Source: CBDVBD01 sp965372135
GTDB lineage: Bacteria; Electryoneota; RPQS01; CBDVBD01
NCBI GenBank assembly: GCA_965372135.1
Contig: CBDVBD010000064.1
Location: forward strand, 1-16,605
Reading direction: 5' to 3'
Length of the DNA: 16,605 nt
Part shown: positions 7,416 to 15,094 of the stretch, in pieces
Position numbering within the stretch: the first letter of the stretch is position 1
How the letters are laid out: each line of letters opens with the position of its first letter
The notes under the pieces: generated by a model
Told to the model about the DNA's origin: nothing
What the model saw: the letters and a program-made list of their open reading frames with translations, nothing else
The model's database searches: none
Made by a program: the position numbers and the translations under genes

Positions 7416-8129
7416 ATGAAGCATTACCCACATGTCTTGTGGCTGATAATAGCTATCATTCTGGCATTAGTCGCCGGATGCGCCCGGCTACCAGTCCGTG
7501 AGGATATCCCCAATACTCCGGAACGAATCATCTCATCATTGGTGAGCCAGCGGGGATCATTTCAACGCTACACCGCACACGGAACCATGCGGTTGCGGAG
7601 TGAATCACAATCCGTATCGTTGAGTTGCCGTTGGGAAATCCGGATGCCGGACACAGTGAGAATCCGCATCTACGGACCATTAGGCTTCCGAATGGGGGAT
7701 GTTATCATCCAGGGCGAGCAGGTGGATATATTCAACTACTGGCTGGACCAGCAGATGACAATGACTCTAAATTCCCTGGTCAACCAGTTCCCCGGTATGG
7801 TGGCGGTGTCAAAAGCGCAGGATATATACCCCTTCCCCTACCTGTCCCGGATTGATCTGAAAAAAGTCGATCTGAACCGGTCACAACCCGACCACGGTAT
7901 CTGGATATTCCAGGACTCCCTGGAACAGCACTCCCTCTATCTGGATGAAAAATATCTGGTCGTTGCCTGGGAATCGATACAAACACCTGCCCAGGAGCAC
8001 GCACTAAAAAAGGAATACCAACGCTATCGACGTGTGCGGGGAAGCTGGCTTCCGGCAAAAGTGCGATATTCCCAAGGACAACCCGAACAATGGATGGAAG
8101 TTGTATTCGAATCCATAAAAGTACGATAA
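7416..8129 (+). CDS. LolB/DUF4292-like outer-membrane lipoprotein
   Basis: A 237-residue predicted lipoprotein: signal segment HVLWLIIAIILALVAGC with lipobox VAGC and Cys at residue 22. The mature part has a LolA/LolB-superfamily pattern: a strand pair around YTAHGTMRLRSESQSVSL, then CRWEIRMPDTVRIRIYGPLG and a GDVIIQGEQVDIFN strand, followed by a helix-like stretch (LNSLVNQFPGM). It ends in antiparallel beta strands (LYLDEKYLVVAWE, LPAKVRYSQ, MEVVFESIKV). DUF4292 proteins of FCB bacteria have this look and often follow TPR-protein genes. LolB-type proteins accept lipoproteins from LolA and insert them into the outer membrane; applying that role here is inference. ATG 7416 follows a 51-nt AT-rich gap with no strong Shine-Dalgarno. 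Family membership is from recognised pattern only. Confidence 0.75.
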   Translation: MKHYPHVLWLIIAIILALVAGCARLPVREDIPNTPERIISSLVSQRGSFQRYTAHGTMRLRSESQSVSLSCRWEIRMPDTVRIRIYGPLGFRMGDVIIQGEQVDIFNYWLDQQMTMTLNSLVNQFPGMVAVSKAQDIYPFPYLSRIDLKKVDLNRSQPDHGIWIFQDSLEQHSLYLDEKYLVVAWESIQTPAQEHALKKEYQRYRRVRGSWLPAKVRYSQGQPEQWMEVVFESIKVR

Positions 8130-8138
8130 ACTGGTTAG

Positions 8139-9110
8139 GTGCCTCCCGTGTCTGACATCCAATTAAATAAACCCGATTCTTCCCCGGCGCTGTCGGTGGT
8201 GATTCCCCTCTACAACGAGGAAGAATCCCTCCCCGAGTTATATCAAGCGATTAAAAAAGTAGTTGACGCCCAAGGATTATCCCACGAAATCCTGTTCGTG
8301 GACGACGGCTCCAACGACCGGTCCCTGCAGGTCATCAAAGGACTTGGGAAGACTGATCCGGCAGTCCGTGTGTTGTCGTTCCGTAAAAATCACGGAAAAT
8401 CAGCCGCTCTGCAGGTCGGATTTAATCACTGCCGCGGAGACATGGTGATCACCATGGATGCCGATCTCCAGGACGATCCCAACGAGATCCCCAACCTGAT
8501 CAGCAAACTAAATGAGGGATACGACCTGGTTAGCGGTTGGAAAAAAGTACGACACGATCCGATCACCAAAACCATCCCTTCGAAACTGTTCAACTTCATA
8601 GTCGGGTTGATTTCCGGACTGCCCCTGCATGACTTCAACTGCGGCTTGAAAGCCTACCGGAACGATGTGGTTAAAAGCTTCAACGTATACGGGGAGCTGC
8701 ATCGCTTCCTGCCCGTGCTTGCCAAATGGTCGGGATTTCGTGCCACCGAAATCGTGGTAGAGCATCACCCCCGAAAGTTCGGCAAAACCAAATACGGAAT
8801 GTCCCGGTTCCTGAGCGGCTTCCTCGATCTAATCACCGTGATCTTTATCTCCAAATACACCCGGAAGCCATTGCACTTATTCGGTACCATCGGGCTGATC
8901 TCCATGATTGCCGGCTTCGCCATCTGCGCTTACTTGGCGGTCGGATGGTTACAAGGACAATGGATCGGCAGACGACCTATTCTGCAGCTGGGCGTACTGC
9001 TAATCGTGGTCGGGGTACAATTCTTCTCTATAGGATTACTGGGGGAAATGCTCACCCACTCATTCGAAAAAGAACGCACTTACATGCTGCGCGATTCCGA
9101 TAATAACTAA
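8139..9110 (+). CDS. GT2-family polyprenyl-phosphate glycosyltransferase (DPM1/GtrB/ArnC-like)
   Basis: A 323-residue inner-membrane glycosyltransferase that probably loads a sugar from a nucleotide donor onto polyprenyl phosphate on the cytoplasmic face. The GT-A domain shows VVIPLYNEEESLPELY (from residue 20), ILFVDDGSNDRS (51-62), the donor/metal motif MDADLQDDP (106-114) and the family motif DFNCGLKAYR, followed by HHPRKFGKTKYG. Two C-terminal hydrophobic segments (HLFGTIGLISMIAGFAICAY and QLGVLLIVVGVQFFSIGLL) are membrane anchors, as in GtrB/ArnC-type enzymes. The start is GTG 8139; GTG 8148 has the better Shine-Dalgarno (AGGTG at 8137-8141, spacing 6) and may be the real one, removing three residues. 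The gene sits with GT4, YfhO-type and methyltransferase genes, which points to a lipid-linked sugar donor for surface glycans. The sugar is unknown. Confidence 0.92.
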   Translation: MPPVSDIQLNKPDSSPALSVVIPLYNEEESLPELYQAIKKVVDAQGLSHEILFVDDGSNDRSLQVIKGLGKTDPAVRVLSFRKNHGKSAALQVGFNHCRGDMVITMDADLQDDPNEIPNLISKLNEGYDLVSGWKKVRHDPITKTIPSKLFNFIVGLISGLPLHDFNCGLKAYRNDVVKSFNVYGELHRFLPVLAKWSGFRATEIVVEHHPRKFGKTKYGMSRFLSGFLDLITVIFISKYTRKPLHLFGTIGLISMIAGFAICAYLAVGWLQGQWIGRRPILQLGVLLIVVGVQFFSIGLLGEMLTHSFEKERTYMLRDSDNN

Positions 9111-9133
9111 ACTGAAAACACCTGCGGATTTCC

Positions 9134-9289
9134 ATGGACAATGAATACCTCGTACATCGCGATTGCCGCTATTTCCTGGGCGATAGTCCCTGCAAGCCCC
9201 ACAATTTTAAATACTTAACTTTTTATCCCTTAACTTATATCCAAATTACATCAATAGATGTTATCTATTCACGGAGGCAGAAACCTTGA
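9134..9289 (+). pseudogene. 51-codon ORF resembling a truncated N-terminus of a CRYF-GD-PC-type (GT9-like) protein
   Basis: ATG 9134 opens a frame of 51 codons that ends at TGA 9287-9289, sharing 4 nt (TTGA) with the TTG start of the next gene. Its first 24 residues contain VHRDCRYFLGDSPCKPHN. From memory, such a C-x8-C-x2-H block occurs at the extreme N-terminus of some heptosyltransferase-like (GT9) proteins, where it is followed by a second Cys pair and then the glycosyltransferase domain. Here both are missing: from about 9203 the sequence becomes AT-rich and the residues (FKYLTFYPLTYIQITSID) look non-coding. I read it as a gene remnant left by a deletion or replacement. The alternative is a real small protein coupled to the next gene by the TTGA overlap. 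Confidence 0.45.
9215..9242. repeat. Imperfect tandem repeat in an AT-rich leader
   Basis: TTAACTTTTTATCC (9215-9228) is followed after one base by TTAACTTATATCC (9230-9242). The two copies differ by one deleted T and one substitution and lie 44 nt upstream of the TTG start of the GT4 gene. They could be a paired protein-binding site or part of a promoter (TTAACT at 9215-9220 and TATATC at 9236-9241 are weak -35/-10-like boxes, 15 nt apart). Function is not established. Confidence 0.3.
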
Positions 9290-10446
9290 CAGATGTAAAG
9301 ATTGCTCTGGTAGGACCAGCTTATCCCTTCCGTGGTGGAATTGCCCAATTTTCAGCGGTACTTTATCAAAAATTGATCCAACGAAAACACAAACCCTTGT
9401 TCGTATCATTTCGTAAACAGTTCCCCAAATTATTGTTCCCGGGAACAACCCAATTTGATACTTCCAAGGAACGGATTCCGGTAGATAGTATCCGAGTATT
9501 TAAGCCGCTTGACCCTCTATCTTGGTGGAGGTCAGCTCGAGTTATTCGGAGTTATCAGCCTGATTTAATTGTTTTTAATTGGTGGTTACCTTTTTTTGGA
9601 CCGGGATTTGGAGCTGTAAGTCGTTTAGCGGTTTGGGGGGCAGATACAAATATCTTATATATTGTGCATAATGCAATTCCACATGAAAAAAGACCGGGCG
9701 ATAAATTGTTTACCAATTGGGCATTTCGTCCAGTACATTATTTTATTGCTCCGTCAGAGACGGTACGAAAAGATATGCTGGATCTGCGTCCGGATTTGAA
9801 TGAGAGCCGCCTGCGATTGGTACCCCATCCGGTGTACGACTGTTATGACCGAAAACGCTGGACCCAAGATTCCGCAAGGAAAGATTTAAAAATCACAGAA
9901 TCCCGCATCTTGCTGTTTTTCGGATATATCCGGCGTTACAAAGGAGTTCGGAATCTGATAAAAACTATCCCATTACTGCAAGAAAAATTCCAGGATGACT
10001 TTAAGTTGTTGATAGTCGGGGAATTCTACGAGGGACGTGACGACATCTTGCAGCTTATTAAGGAACTCAATGTTAGTGATCGAATTCTCCTGGTGGACCG
10101 CTACGTTCCCAACGAGGAAGTCGAGAAATATTTCCGTGCCGCAGACGTGGGGATACTACCCTATGAAAGCGCCACCCAGAGCGGAATCATACAAATTGCC
10201 CATGATTTCGGACTGCCGGTAATTACCACCAACGTGGGCGGGTTGCCGGAAGTAGTACAGCACGAAACCACCGGATTCCTTGTACCGCCCGGTGACCCGA
10301 AAGCCTTAGCGGATGCGGCGTTTCGCTACTTTGAAGGGGATTGGGGGACGCGATTCAGAGCTGCTATTGAACAGACGAAATCACGGTATTCCTGGGACCC
10401 ATTGATTGAGTCAATTGAGGAAGCTGCCGGAACCGGATGGCGGTAA
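9286..10446 (+). CDS. GT4-family glycosyltransferase (GT-B fold)
   Basis: A 386-residue cytoplasmic, probably membrane-associated, retaining glycosyltransferase. The N-terminal Rossmann-like acceptor domain begins IALVGPAYPFRGGIAQFS, and the C-terminal donor domain begins near residue 200 (ILLFFGYIRRYKGVRNLI, LLIVGEF). The GT4 donor-binding stretch is ILPYESATQSGIIQIA followed by GLPVITTNVGGLPEVV and GFLVPPGDP. The start is TTG at 9286, supported by a strong Shine-Dalgarno (ACGGAGG, 9271-9277, spacing 8). By hand count, 9181-10080 is about 42% GC (374 of 900), against about 57% (136 of 240) for 10081-10320, so the gene looks compositionally mosaic. Context suggests transfer of a sugar to a lipid-linked or surface glycan; donor and acceptor are unknown. 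Confidence 0.93.
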   Translation: MTDVKIALVGPAYPFRGGIAQFSAVLYQKLIQRKHKPLFVSFRKQFPKLLFPGTTQFDTSKERIPVDSIRVFKPLDPLSWWRSARVIRSYQPDLIVFNWWLPFFGPGFGAVSRLAVWGADTNILYIVHNAIPHEKRPGDKLFTNWAFRPVHYFIAPSETVRKDMLDLRPDLNESRLRLVPHPVYDCYDRKRWTQDSARKDLKITESRILLFFGYIRRYKGVRNLIKTIPLLQEKFQDDFKLLIVGEFYEGRDDILQLIKELNVSDRILLVDRYVPNEEVEKYFRAADVGILPYESATQSGIIQIAHDFGLPVITTNVGGLPEVVQHETTGFLVPPGDPKALADAAFRYFEGDWGTRFRAAIEQTKSRYSWDPLIESIEEAAGTGWR

Positions 10447-10488
10447 TGGGCAACCAAAACGAAAAATCCGAAATGTTGGAGAAATAAA

Positions 10489-13002
10489 ATGGCAAAACGG
10501 GCGAAAGTTAAGCGAAAAATGGGCGAAAAAAACGCGAAAAAATCACCCGGCGTAGTATTGACATACTGGCAGCAGGAAATCGTAGTAGTTTTTCTCCTAT
10601 TCATGGCGGTGGTTCTCCTGTTCAATCCCTGTATTTTGCAGAACAAGGTGTTCTCTCGAGGGGACGATACCGCGGCATCACATGCTTGGAAGCGGTTTAT
10701 CAACAACCATAAAGAGGATTTGGGGCGAGTACCCTACTGGTGTCCGGATGTGTTTATCGGATTTCCTTCCTATTCCGCCGGGGGATATATGGGGTATCAT
10801 AATGCCCCTAATTACAATATTACCAAATGGATCAATCCGATGTATTATTTAACCGGCATCACCAACTTGTTGTATTTCAAACGGGAATTTGTGAGTTGGC
10901 TGATTGCTTTAATGTTCATAGCAGGATTATTTACGTATCTGTTATTACGAGGGTTGGGAATTACCCGCTGGGTTGCAGTTATGTTGGGGCTGGTGATGGC
11001 TTGGAATCCCTATTTTATTTCATTAATGACGGCGTCACATGGGGGGAAATTGCGCACCTTGATCTTTATCCCCTTGATTTTATTGTTTACTCATCGGGTG
11101 ATGGATCGGCGGAGGTTGATCGATATTGGGTTATTGGGGATGGCGGTGGGATGGCTGATCAGCATGGGAGCCCACGCTCAGGTTGTGTATTATGCAGCGA
11201 TTGCGATAGTGGTGTATTTTATTGTTCGCACTGCGTTTGAATGGAAAGATGGCACAGTAAAAGTGGCTGCCAATACCGGATGCCTGTTGTCAGCCGGGGT
11301 GATTGGGGGTCTAATTGGGACGCTTTGGACGATTCCGTTGTATTCGTATATCCCCTATTCTATCCGGGGGATGGGACCGGCGTTGGCGGAATTGGGGGTG
11401 AAGGGATTAACTTTGCAATGGGCGACCGGATGGTCATTTCATCCCTTTGAAATCGGCACCTTGGCGGTTCCATCACTGTTTGGGTTGAAATCCCCGTTTT
11501 ACTGGGGTTCCATGCCGTTTACTTCCAGCTCATTCTATATCGGAATAGTGCCGTTGATTTTTTCTAGAATTGCACTGATATATTCTCGGAACCGGATCGT
11601 GTGGTTTGCGGCTATTTTGAGTGCGTTGGTGTTTTTCATGTCCATGGGACATCATTTTATGCCCCTTTACAAGATATTATTCAATATCTTACCGGGATTT
11701 AACAAGTTCCGTACTCCCTCATTGATAATCCTTGTGATGCAGGTGGCGATGATTATAATGGCTGGGTTCGGGATTCAAGCGGTACTTTCCGGGAAATTAG
11801 GGACCGGGAAAAAACAGCCCGATGCCGGGCGTGTGTTCCTGATATTAGCAGGGGTTTGCGGCGGGTTGTTATTGTTTGTACTGGTGTTAAAGAGCAGCTT
11901 GTTTGGCGGATTGTCCTCATTTATGTTTTCAAAAATTGGGGATATGTCCCGGTACAACACGGAGACGTTGGCGCGCCTGAAACAGATGCGGTTTAACATG
12001 TTCCATCGGGATTTATTGATTGCGCTGTTGCTCAGTGGGCTGGTGTTTCTGTTCATAAGCTTAAGGATTAAGGGTAGGTTACGAAATACCGGATTTTTAG
12101 CGCTGCTGGCAATATTGACGGTGGTGGATTTGTGGATTATTTCCCATAACTTCTTCGAACCCAGGCCACGAGCAACACTACAGGAACCATTCCAGGAGAC
12201 TCAGACCATATCCTTTGTTAAACAGGACGATTCGATATTTCGGGTGTTACCGTTGGGGGAAGGATTTCAGGACAATATATGGATGGCAAACGGGATACAA
12301 TCTGTCGGGGGTTACCAGGGTGCCAAGATGCGCAGGTATCAGGATATCTTGGATTATGTATTATATAAAGGTCCAGACATCCAGTTTCCGTTACACCATA
12401 AATTGATAGATTTACTAAACGCTAAATATTTGATTTCCAAAGGCATGCTGCCGGGAGATGAGTACCAGAAGGTTTCGGTTGACCCATCGACCGGCATGGT
12501 GGTCAGTATCAATCAGGATGTGCTGCCCAGGGCGTTTTTCGTGGATACGGTATGGGTGCGTACCGACCGGAAGTCCTCCTTAGATGCGCTACTGGATCCT
12601 GATTGGGATCCAGCTACTATCGCGATTGTCAAGCAGGAAATCCCCTGGGAGCCGGGAAAAGGGATAAGGTCGGCGCGGATTATATCCTACGGGGTTGAAA
12701 AGGTTATTCTGCAGGCGGAGGTATCCCGACCATCCTTGTTGGTTCTGGCGGATACCCATTATCCGGGCAATTGGCATGCCCTAATCGATGGTGAGGAAAC
12801 CCCGATATATTTGACGGATTACCTGCTGCGTTCGGTAATCGTACCGGAAGGGGAGCACGAAATTCGCTTTTTCTTTCGATCCCGGTCGATCCAGGCAGGG
12901 ATTACCTTATCGACATTGGGATATTTCTTAGCGGCATTGTTCCTAATTGTGGGGGTAGTATGGGAATGGAGAAAACGTTCGTCTAAAAGCGGTGTGGAGT
13001 AG
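10489..13002 (+). CDS. YfhO-family large multi-pass membrane protein (GT-C-like)
   Basis: An 837-residue integral inner-membrane protein. A basic lysine/arginine-rich N-terminus (residues 1-22) precedes the first transmembrane helix (about 26-46). The first periplasmic loop carries SRGDDTAASHAWKRF and YWCPDVFIGFPSYSAGG, resembling the acidic first loop of GT-C and YfhO proteins. Roughly a dozen further hydrophobic segments run to about residue 540, then a soluble region (550-785), a module with HYPGNWHALIDGEETPIY and VPEGEHEIRFFF, typical of the YfhO C-terminus, and a last helix (about 800-825). In Bacillus, YfhO is tied to lipoteichoic acid glycosylation; a role as a polyprenyl-sugar-dependent glycosyltransferase here is inference. 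ATG 10489 has GGAG at 10478-10481, spacing 7. The coding strand is markedly G-rich, unlike the genes before 9 kb. Confidence 0.88.
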   Translation: MAKRAKVKRKMGEKNAKKSPGVVLTYWQQEIVVVFLLFMAVVLLFNPCILQNKVFSRGDDTAASHAWKRFINNHKEDLGRVPYWCPDVFIGFPSYSAGGYMGYHNAPNYNITKWINPMYYLTGITNLLYFKREFVSWLIALMFIAGLFTYLLLRGLGITRWVAVMLGLVMAWNPYFISLMTASHGGKLRTLIFIPLILLFTHRVMDRRRLIDIGLLGMAVGWLISMGAHAQVVYYAAIAIVVYFIVRTAFEWKDGTVKVAANTGCLLSAGVIGGLIGTLWTIPLYSYIPYSIRGMGPALAELGVKGLTLQWATGWSFHPFEIGTLAVPSLFGLKSPFYWGSMPFTSSSFYIGIVPLIFSRIALIYSRNRIVWFAAILSALVFFMSMGHHFMPLYKILFNILPGFNKFRTPSLIILVMQVAMIIMAGFGIQAVLSGKLGTGKKQPDAGRVFLILAGVCGGLLLFVLVLKSSLFGGLSSFMFSKIGDMSRYNTETLARLKQMRFNMFHRDLLIALLLSGLVFLFISLRIKGRLRNTGFLALLAILTVVDLWIISHNFFEPRPRATLQEPFQETQTISFVKQDDSIFRVLPLGEGFQDNIWMANGIQSVGGYQGAKMRRYQDILDYVLYKGPDIQFPLHHKLIDLLNAKYLISKGMLPGDEYQKVSVDPSTGMVVSINQDVLPRAFFVDTVWVRTDRKSSLDALLDPDWDPATIAIVKQEIPWEPGKGIRSARIISYGVEKVILQAEVSRPSLLVLADTHYPGNWHALIDGEETPIYLTDYLLRSVIVPEGEHEIRFFFRSRSIQAGITLSTLGYFLAALFLIVGVVWEWRKRSSKSGVE

Positions 13003-13009
13003 TTGATCT

Positions 13010-13852
13010 ATGGTGGTTCAATGGGACGAACTGCATATTGAATATGATCCCCTCAAAGCGGTGATCGGGTGGTGGATTCGACGCAGTACGATTCTTAGGC
13101 GATTGTTTTTTTGGGCGTTGGGGAGGATGTTCCTGCGGGAACGATATATAAAGCGGGAACTTCAGCGGATGGCATCGGAGCGTGAAGATATCCGTGATAT
13201 TCTGGATGCCGGGTCCGGATATGGACAGTTTTCGTGGTTTTGCGCTAAGTTGTTTAAGGATACAAACATTGTGGGTGTCGATGTTAAAGAGGATCAGATT
13301 CAGGATAGTGAACTGTTTTCTAAGAAAATGGGTGTGTCCCAGTGCCGGTTTGAAATCGGTGATTTGCAGACGATTTCTTATGACGCGCAATTTGATCTAA
13401 TCATCTCCGTGGATGTGATGGAACATGTGGTGGATGATGTAGCGGTGTTTCGGAATTTTCACCAGGCATTACGTCCGGGAGGGACGTGCATGATTCACGC
13501 TCCCACCCAGAATCCCGATTCCACCCATCCGGGCGATGACGAAGTGCACAGCGTGGTCGGTGAACATGTTCGGGAAGGATATACTGAGGGGGAAATACGG
13601 GACAAGCTATCGCAGGTTGGATTGACGGTTAAGAAGGTGATGTTCGCCTATGGAAATTATGGGGGGAAAGCCTGGCGGTTGCTGCAGGGACATCCGATGC
13701 GGTGGGTGCATAAACGAAAATGGCTGGCGTTTTTCCTGCCGATTTACTACCTGTTTGCATATCCAATTGGAGCTTATTGGATGCGAAAGGATTTGGCGGC
13801 TCACAACCAATGGGGAGGGAGTATTATAGTATTGGCAGAGAAACCCCGATAA
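13010..13852 (+). CDS. Class I SAM-dependent methyltransferase
   Basis: A 280-residue methyltransferase with a Rossmann fold. Motif I is ILDAGSGYGQ (residues 64-73), the ribose-binding acid is D91 in VGVDVKEDQ, the adenine-site acid is D118 in EIGDLQ, and the post-motif stretch is LIISVDVMEHV (130-140), followed by LRPGGTCMIHAPTQ. Residues 1-60 are basic and partly hydrophobic (IRRSTILRRLFFWALGRMFLRERY), and a hydrophobic stretch (LAFFLPIYYLFAYPIGAYW) lies near 240-260, suggesting membrane association. The C-terminal part includes conserved-looking aromatic/glycine residues (AYGNYGGKAW). ATG 13010 starts 7 nt after the stop of the YfhO-type gene, so the two are likely one transcript. Methylation of a glycan, lipid carrier or aglycone fits the context; the substrate cannot be told. 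Confidence 0.9.
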   Translation: MVVQWDELHIEYDPLKAVIGWWIRRSTILRRLFFWALGRMFLRERYIKRELQRMASEREDIRDILDAGSGYGQFSWFCAKLFKDTNIVGVDVKEDQIQDSELFSKKMGVSQCRFEIGDLQTISYDAQFDLIISVDVMEHVVDDVAVFRNFHQALRPGGTCMIHAPTQNPDSTHPGDDEVHSVVGEHVREGYTEGEIRDKLSQVGLTVKKVMFAYGNYGGKAWRLLQGHPMRWVHKRKWLAFFLPIYYLFAYPIGAYWMRKDLAAHNQWGGSIIVLAEKPR

Positions 13853-13889
13853 AGTTAATAGCAAGCGGAAGTTGAAGATAACTCTTGGG

Positions 13890-15074
13890 ATGGGAATGAG
13901 GAACCAATTATACTATCGTGTGGGTCCTTTTAAGGGGATCCTATTTCTGACGGCGGTGCTTCTGGTGCTGTCCGTGCTGATTTTCACGCAGATTATGGTG
14001 GATTCCCTCCGGGATCACGGTCGAAGGGTTTTGTCCAATAATGTGGAGCATTATCGCTTCTTGTTGTCCAGTGTCAGCGCCGAAATGGCGTTCGCAGAAA
14101 TCAACCGGATCGATTATCCGGTGATTTTGACCGATTCCAACAACGAACCCAAGTTCTGGAAAAACGTGGGAATCGCGCCGGGTGATACTTCACCTGCTGC
14201 TATGACGAAGCTGCGACGGCTGGTACACAAGATGGATGCTTCCGGTAACCTTCCTATTCCCATTGAATTGGCGCCCAATCATACCGACGATTTTCATTTC
14301 GGCGATACAGTGTTTATCCGTCAACTGACTTGGCTTCCGATCGTGGAAATTCTAGCAGTGGCACTGTTTATTTTGATTGGATACTTAGGATTTCAGAATA
14401 TTCGCCGCAACGAGGAACGGTCGGTGTGGATCGGCTTGGCAAAGGAAACCGCTCACCAGCTTGGAACGCCGCTTACCAGCTTGATGGGGTGGGTCGAGGT
14501 GCTCGGTGATCCGGAATTGGACAAGGATAGTATGCAGAGTGCTAATCAGGAGATGCGACGTGATTTGGAACGGTTGGAACAAATCACGGCGCGATTTTCA
14601 CAGATTGGGTCCGACGTGGTGCTGACGGATGAGTCGCTAACGGACGTGATCAAGGAAACGGTGGATTATTATCGTCAGCGGCTGCCCAGCGATTCCAAAC
14701 AGATAAGCATTATCGAAAACTACGAAGTACAGCCGAGGGTGCCGTTAAACCGGATGTTGTTTTCGTGGGTGATGGAGAATCTAATCAAGAATTCCATTGA
14801 TGCCATCGGCGATAACGGCGGTACGATTACCATCACCTCCCACGAAAAAGCGGGGAAGGTGTTAGTGGAGATCAAGGATACCGGCAAGGGAATCGATCCC
14901 AAGGATCGTAAGTATGTGTTTCGTCCTGGCTTTAGCACAAAAAAACGGGGATGGGGATTGGGGTTGTCGCTGGCGAAACGGATTGTGGAAGAGTATCATC
15001 AGGGGAAATTGTTACTGCGTTCATCCCGTCCCGGTGTGGGAACCACCATGCGAATTCAACTATCTATCGCATAA
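13890..15074 (+). CDS. Membrane sensor histidine kinase (orphan in this window)
   Basis: An inner-membrane two-component sensor, 394 residues from ATG 13890. Transmembrane helix 1 is at about 16-37, a periplasmic domain of about 110 residues follows, and helix 2 is at about 147-168. The phosphoacceptor box AKETAHQLGTPLTSL (H189) follows immediately with no HAMP domain. The ATPase domain has the N box ENLIKNSIDAI, G1 DTGKGI, F box FRPGFSTKKRG and G2 WGLGLSLAKRIVEE, all intact. The HQLGTPL form of the H box is common in Bacteroidetes-type kinases. Start choice is uncertain: TTG 13872 and ATG 13896 (GGGA at 13887-13890) are alternatives that only alter the cytoplasmic tip. No response-regulator gene is adjacent. 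mltG follows 20 nt downstream, so the kinase may be co-transcribed with it. The signal is unknown. Confidence 0.93.
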   Translation: MGMRNQLYYRVGPFKGILFLTAVLLVLSVLIFTQIMVDSLRDHGRRVLSNNVEHYRFLLSSVSAEMAFAEINRIDYPVILTDSNNEPKFWKNVGIAPGDTSPAAMTKLRRLVHKMDASGNLPIPIELAPNHTDDFHFGDTVFIRQLTWLPIVEILAVALFILIGYLGFQNIRRNEERSVWIGLAKETAHQLGTPLTSLMGWVEVLGDPELDKDSMQSANQEMRRDLERLEQITARFSQIGSDVVLTDESLTDVIKETVDYYRQRLPSDSKQISIIENYEVQPRVPLNRMLFSWVMENLIKNSIDAIGDNGGTITITSHEKAGKVLVEIKDTGKGIDPKDRKYVFRPGFSTKKRGWGLGLSLAKRIVEEYHQGKLLLRSSRPGVGTTMRIQLSIA

Positions 15075-15094
15075 ACCATCACAAGAAACCTATC

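Noticed and set aside
8726..9103. A 125-codon ORF in another + frame inside the GT2 gene
   Set aside because: The GT2 frame is conserved through this stretch (membrane anchors); the alternate product is Arg/His-rich and unlike any family.
9215..9242. TTATCC sequences as DnaA boxes of a replication origin
   Set aside because: Neither copy continues to the full TTATCCACA form and no replication genes are nearby; the skew change alone is not enough.
9286..9291. TTGACA resembling a -35 promoter box
   Set aside because: It is the TTG start codon and second codon of the GT4 gene, with a good Shine-Dalgarno upstream and no matching -10 box.
12592..12613. Perfect 8-bp hairpin CTGGATCC...GGATCCAG
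   Set aside because: It is inside the YfhO-type coding region, encodes the repeated DPDWDP residues, and has no T-tract; probably incidental.
14951..15094. Upstream in-frame extension of mltG
   Set aside because: It would encode a sequence unrelated to MltG and overlap the kinase ATPase domain by over 120 nt; GTG 15095 gives the normal anchor and length.
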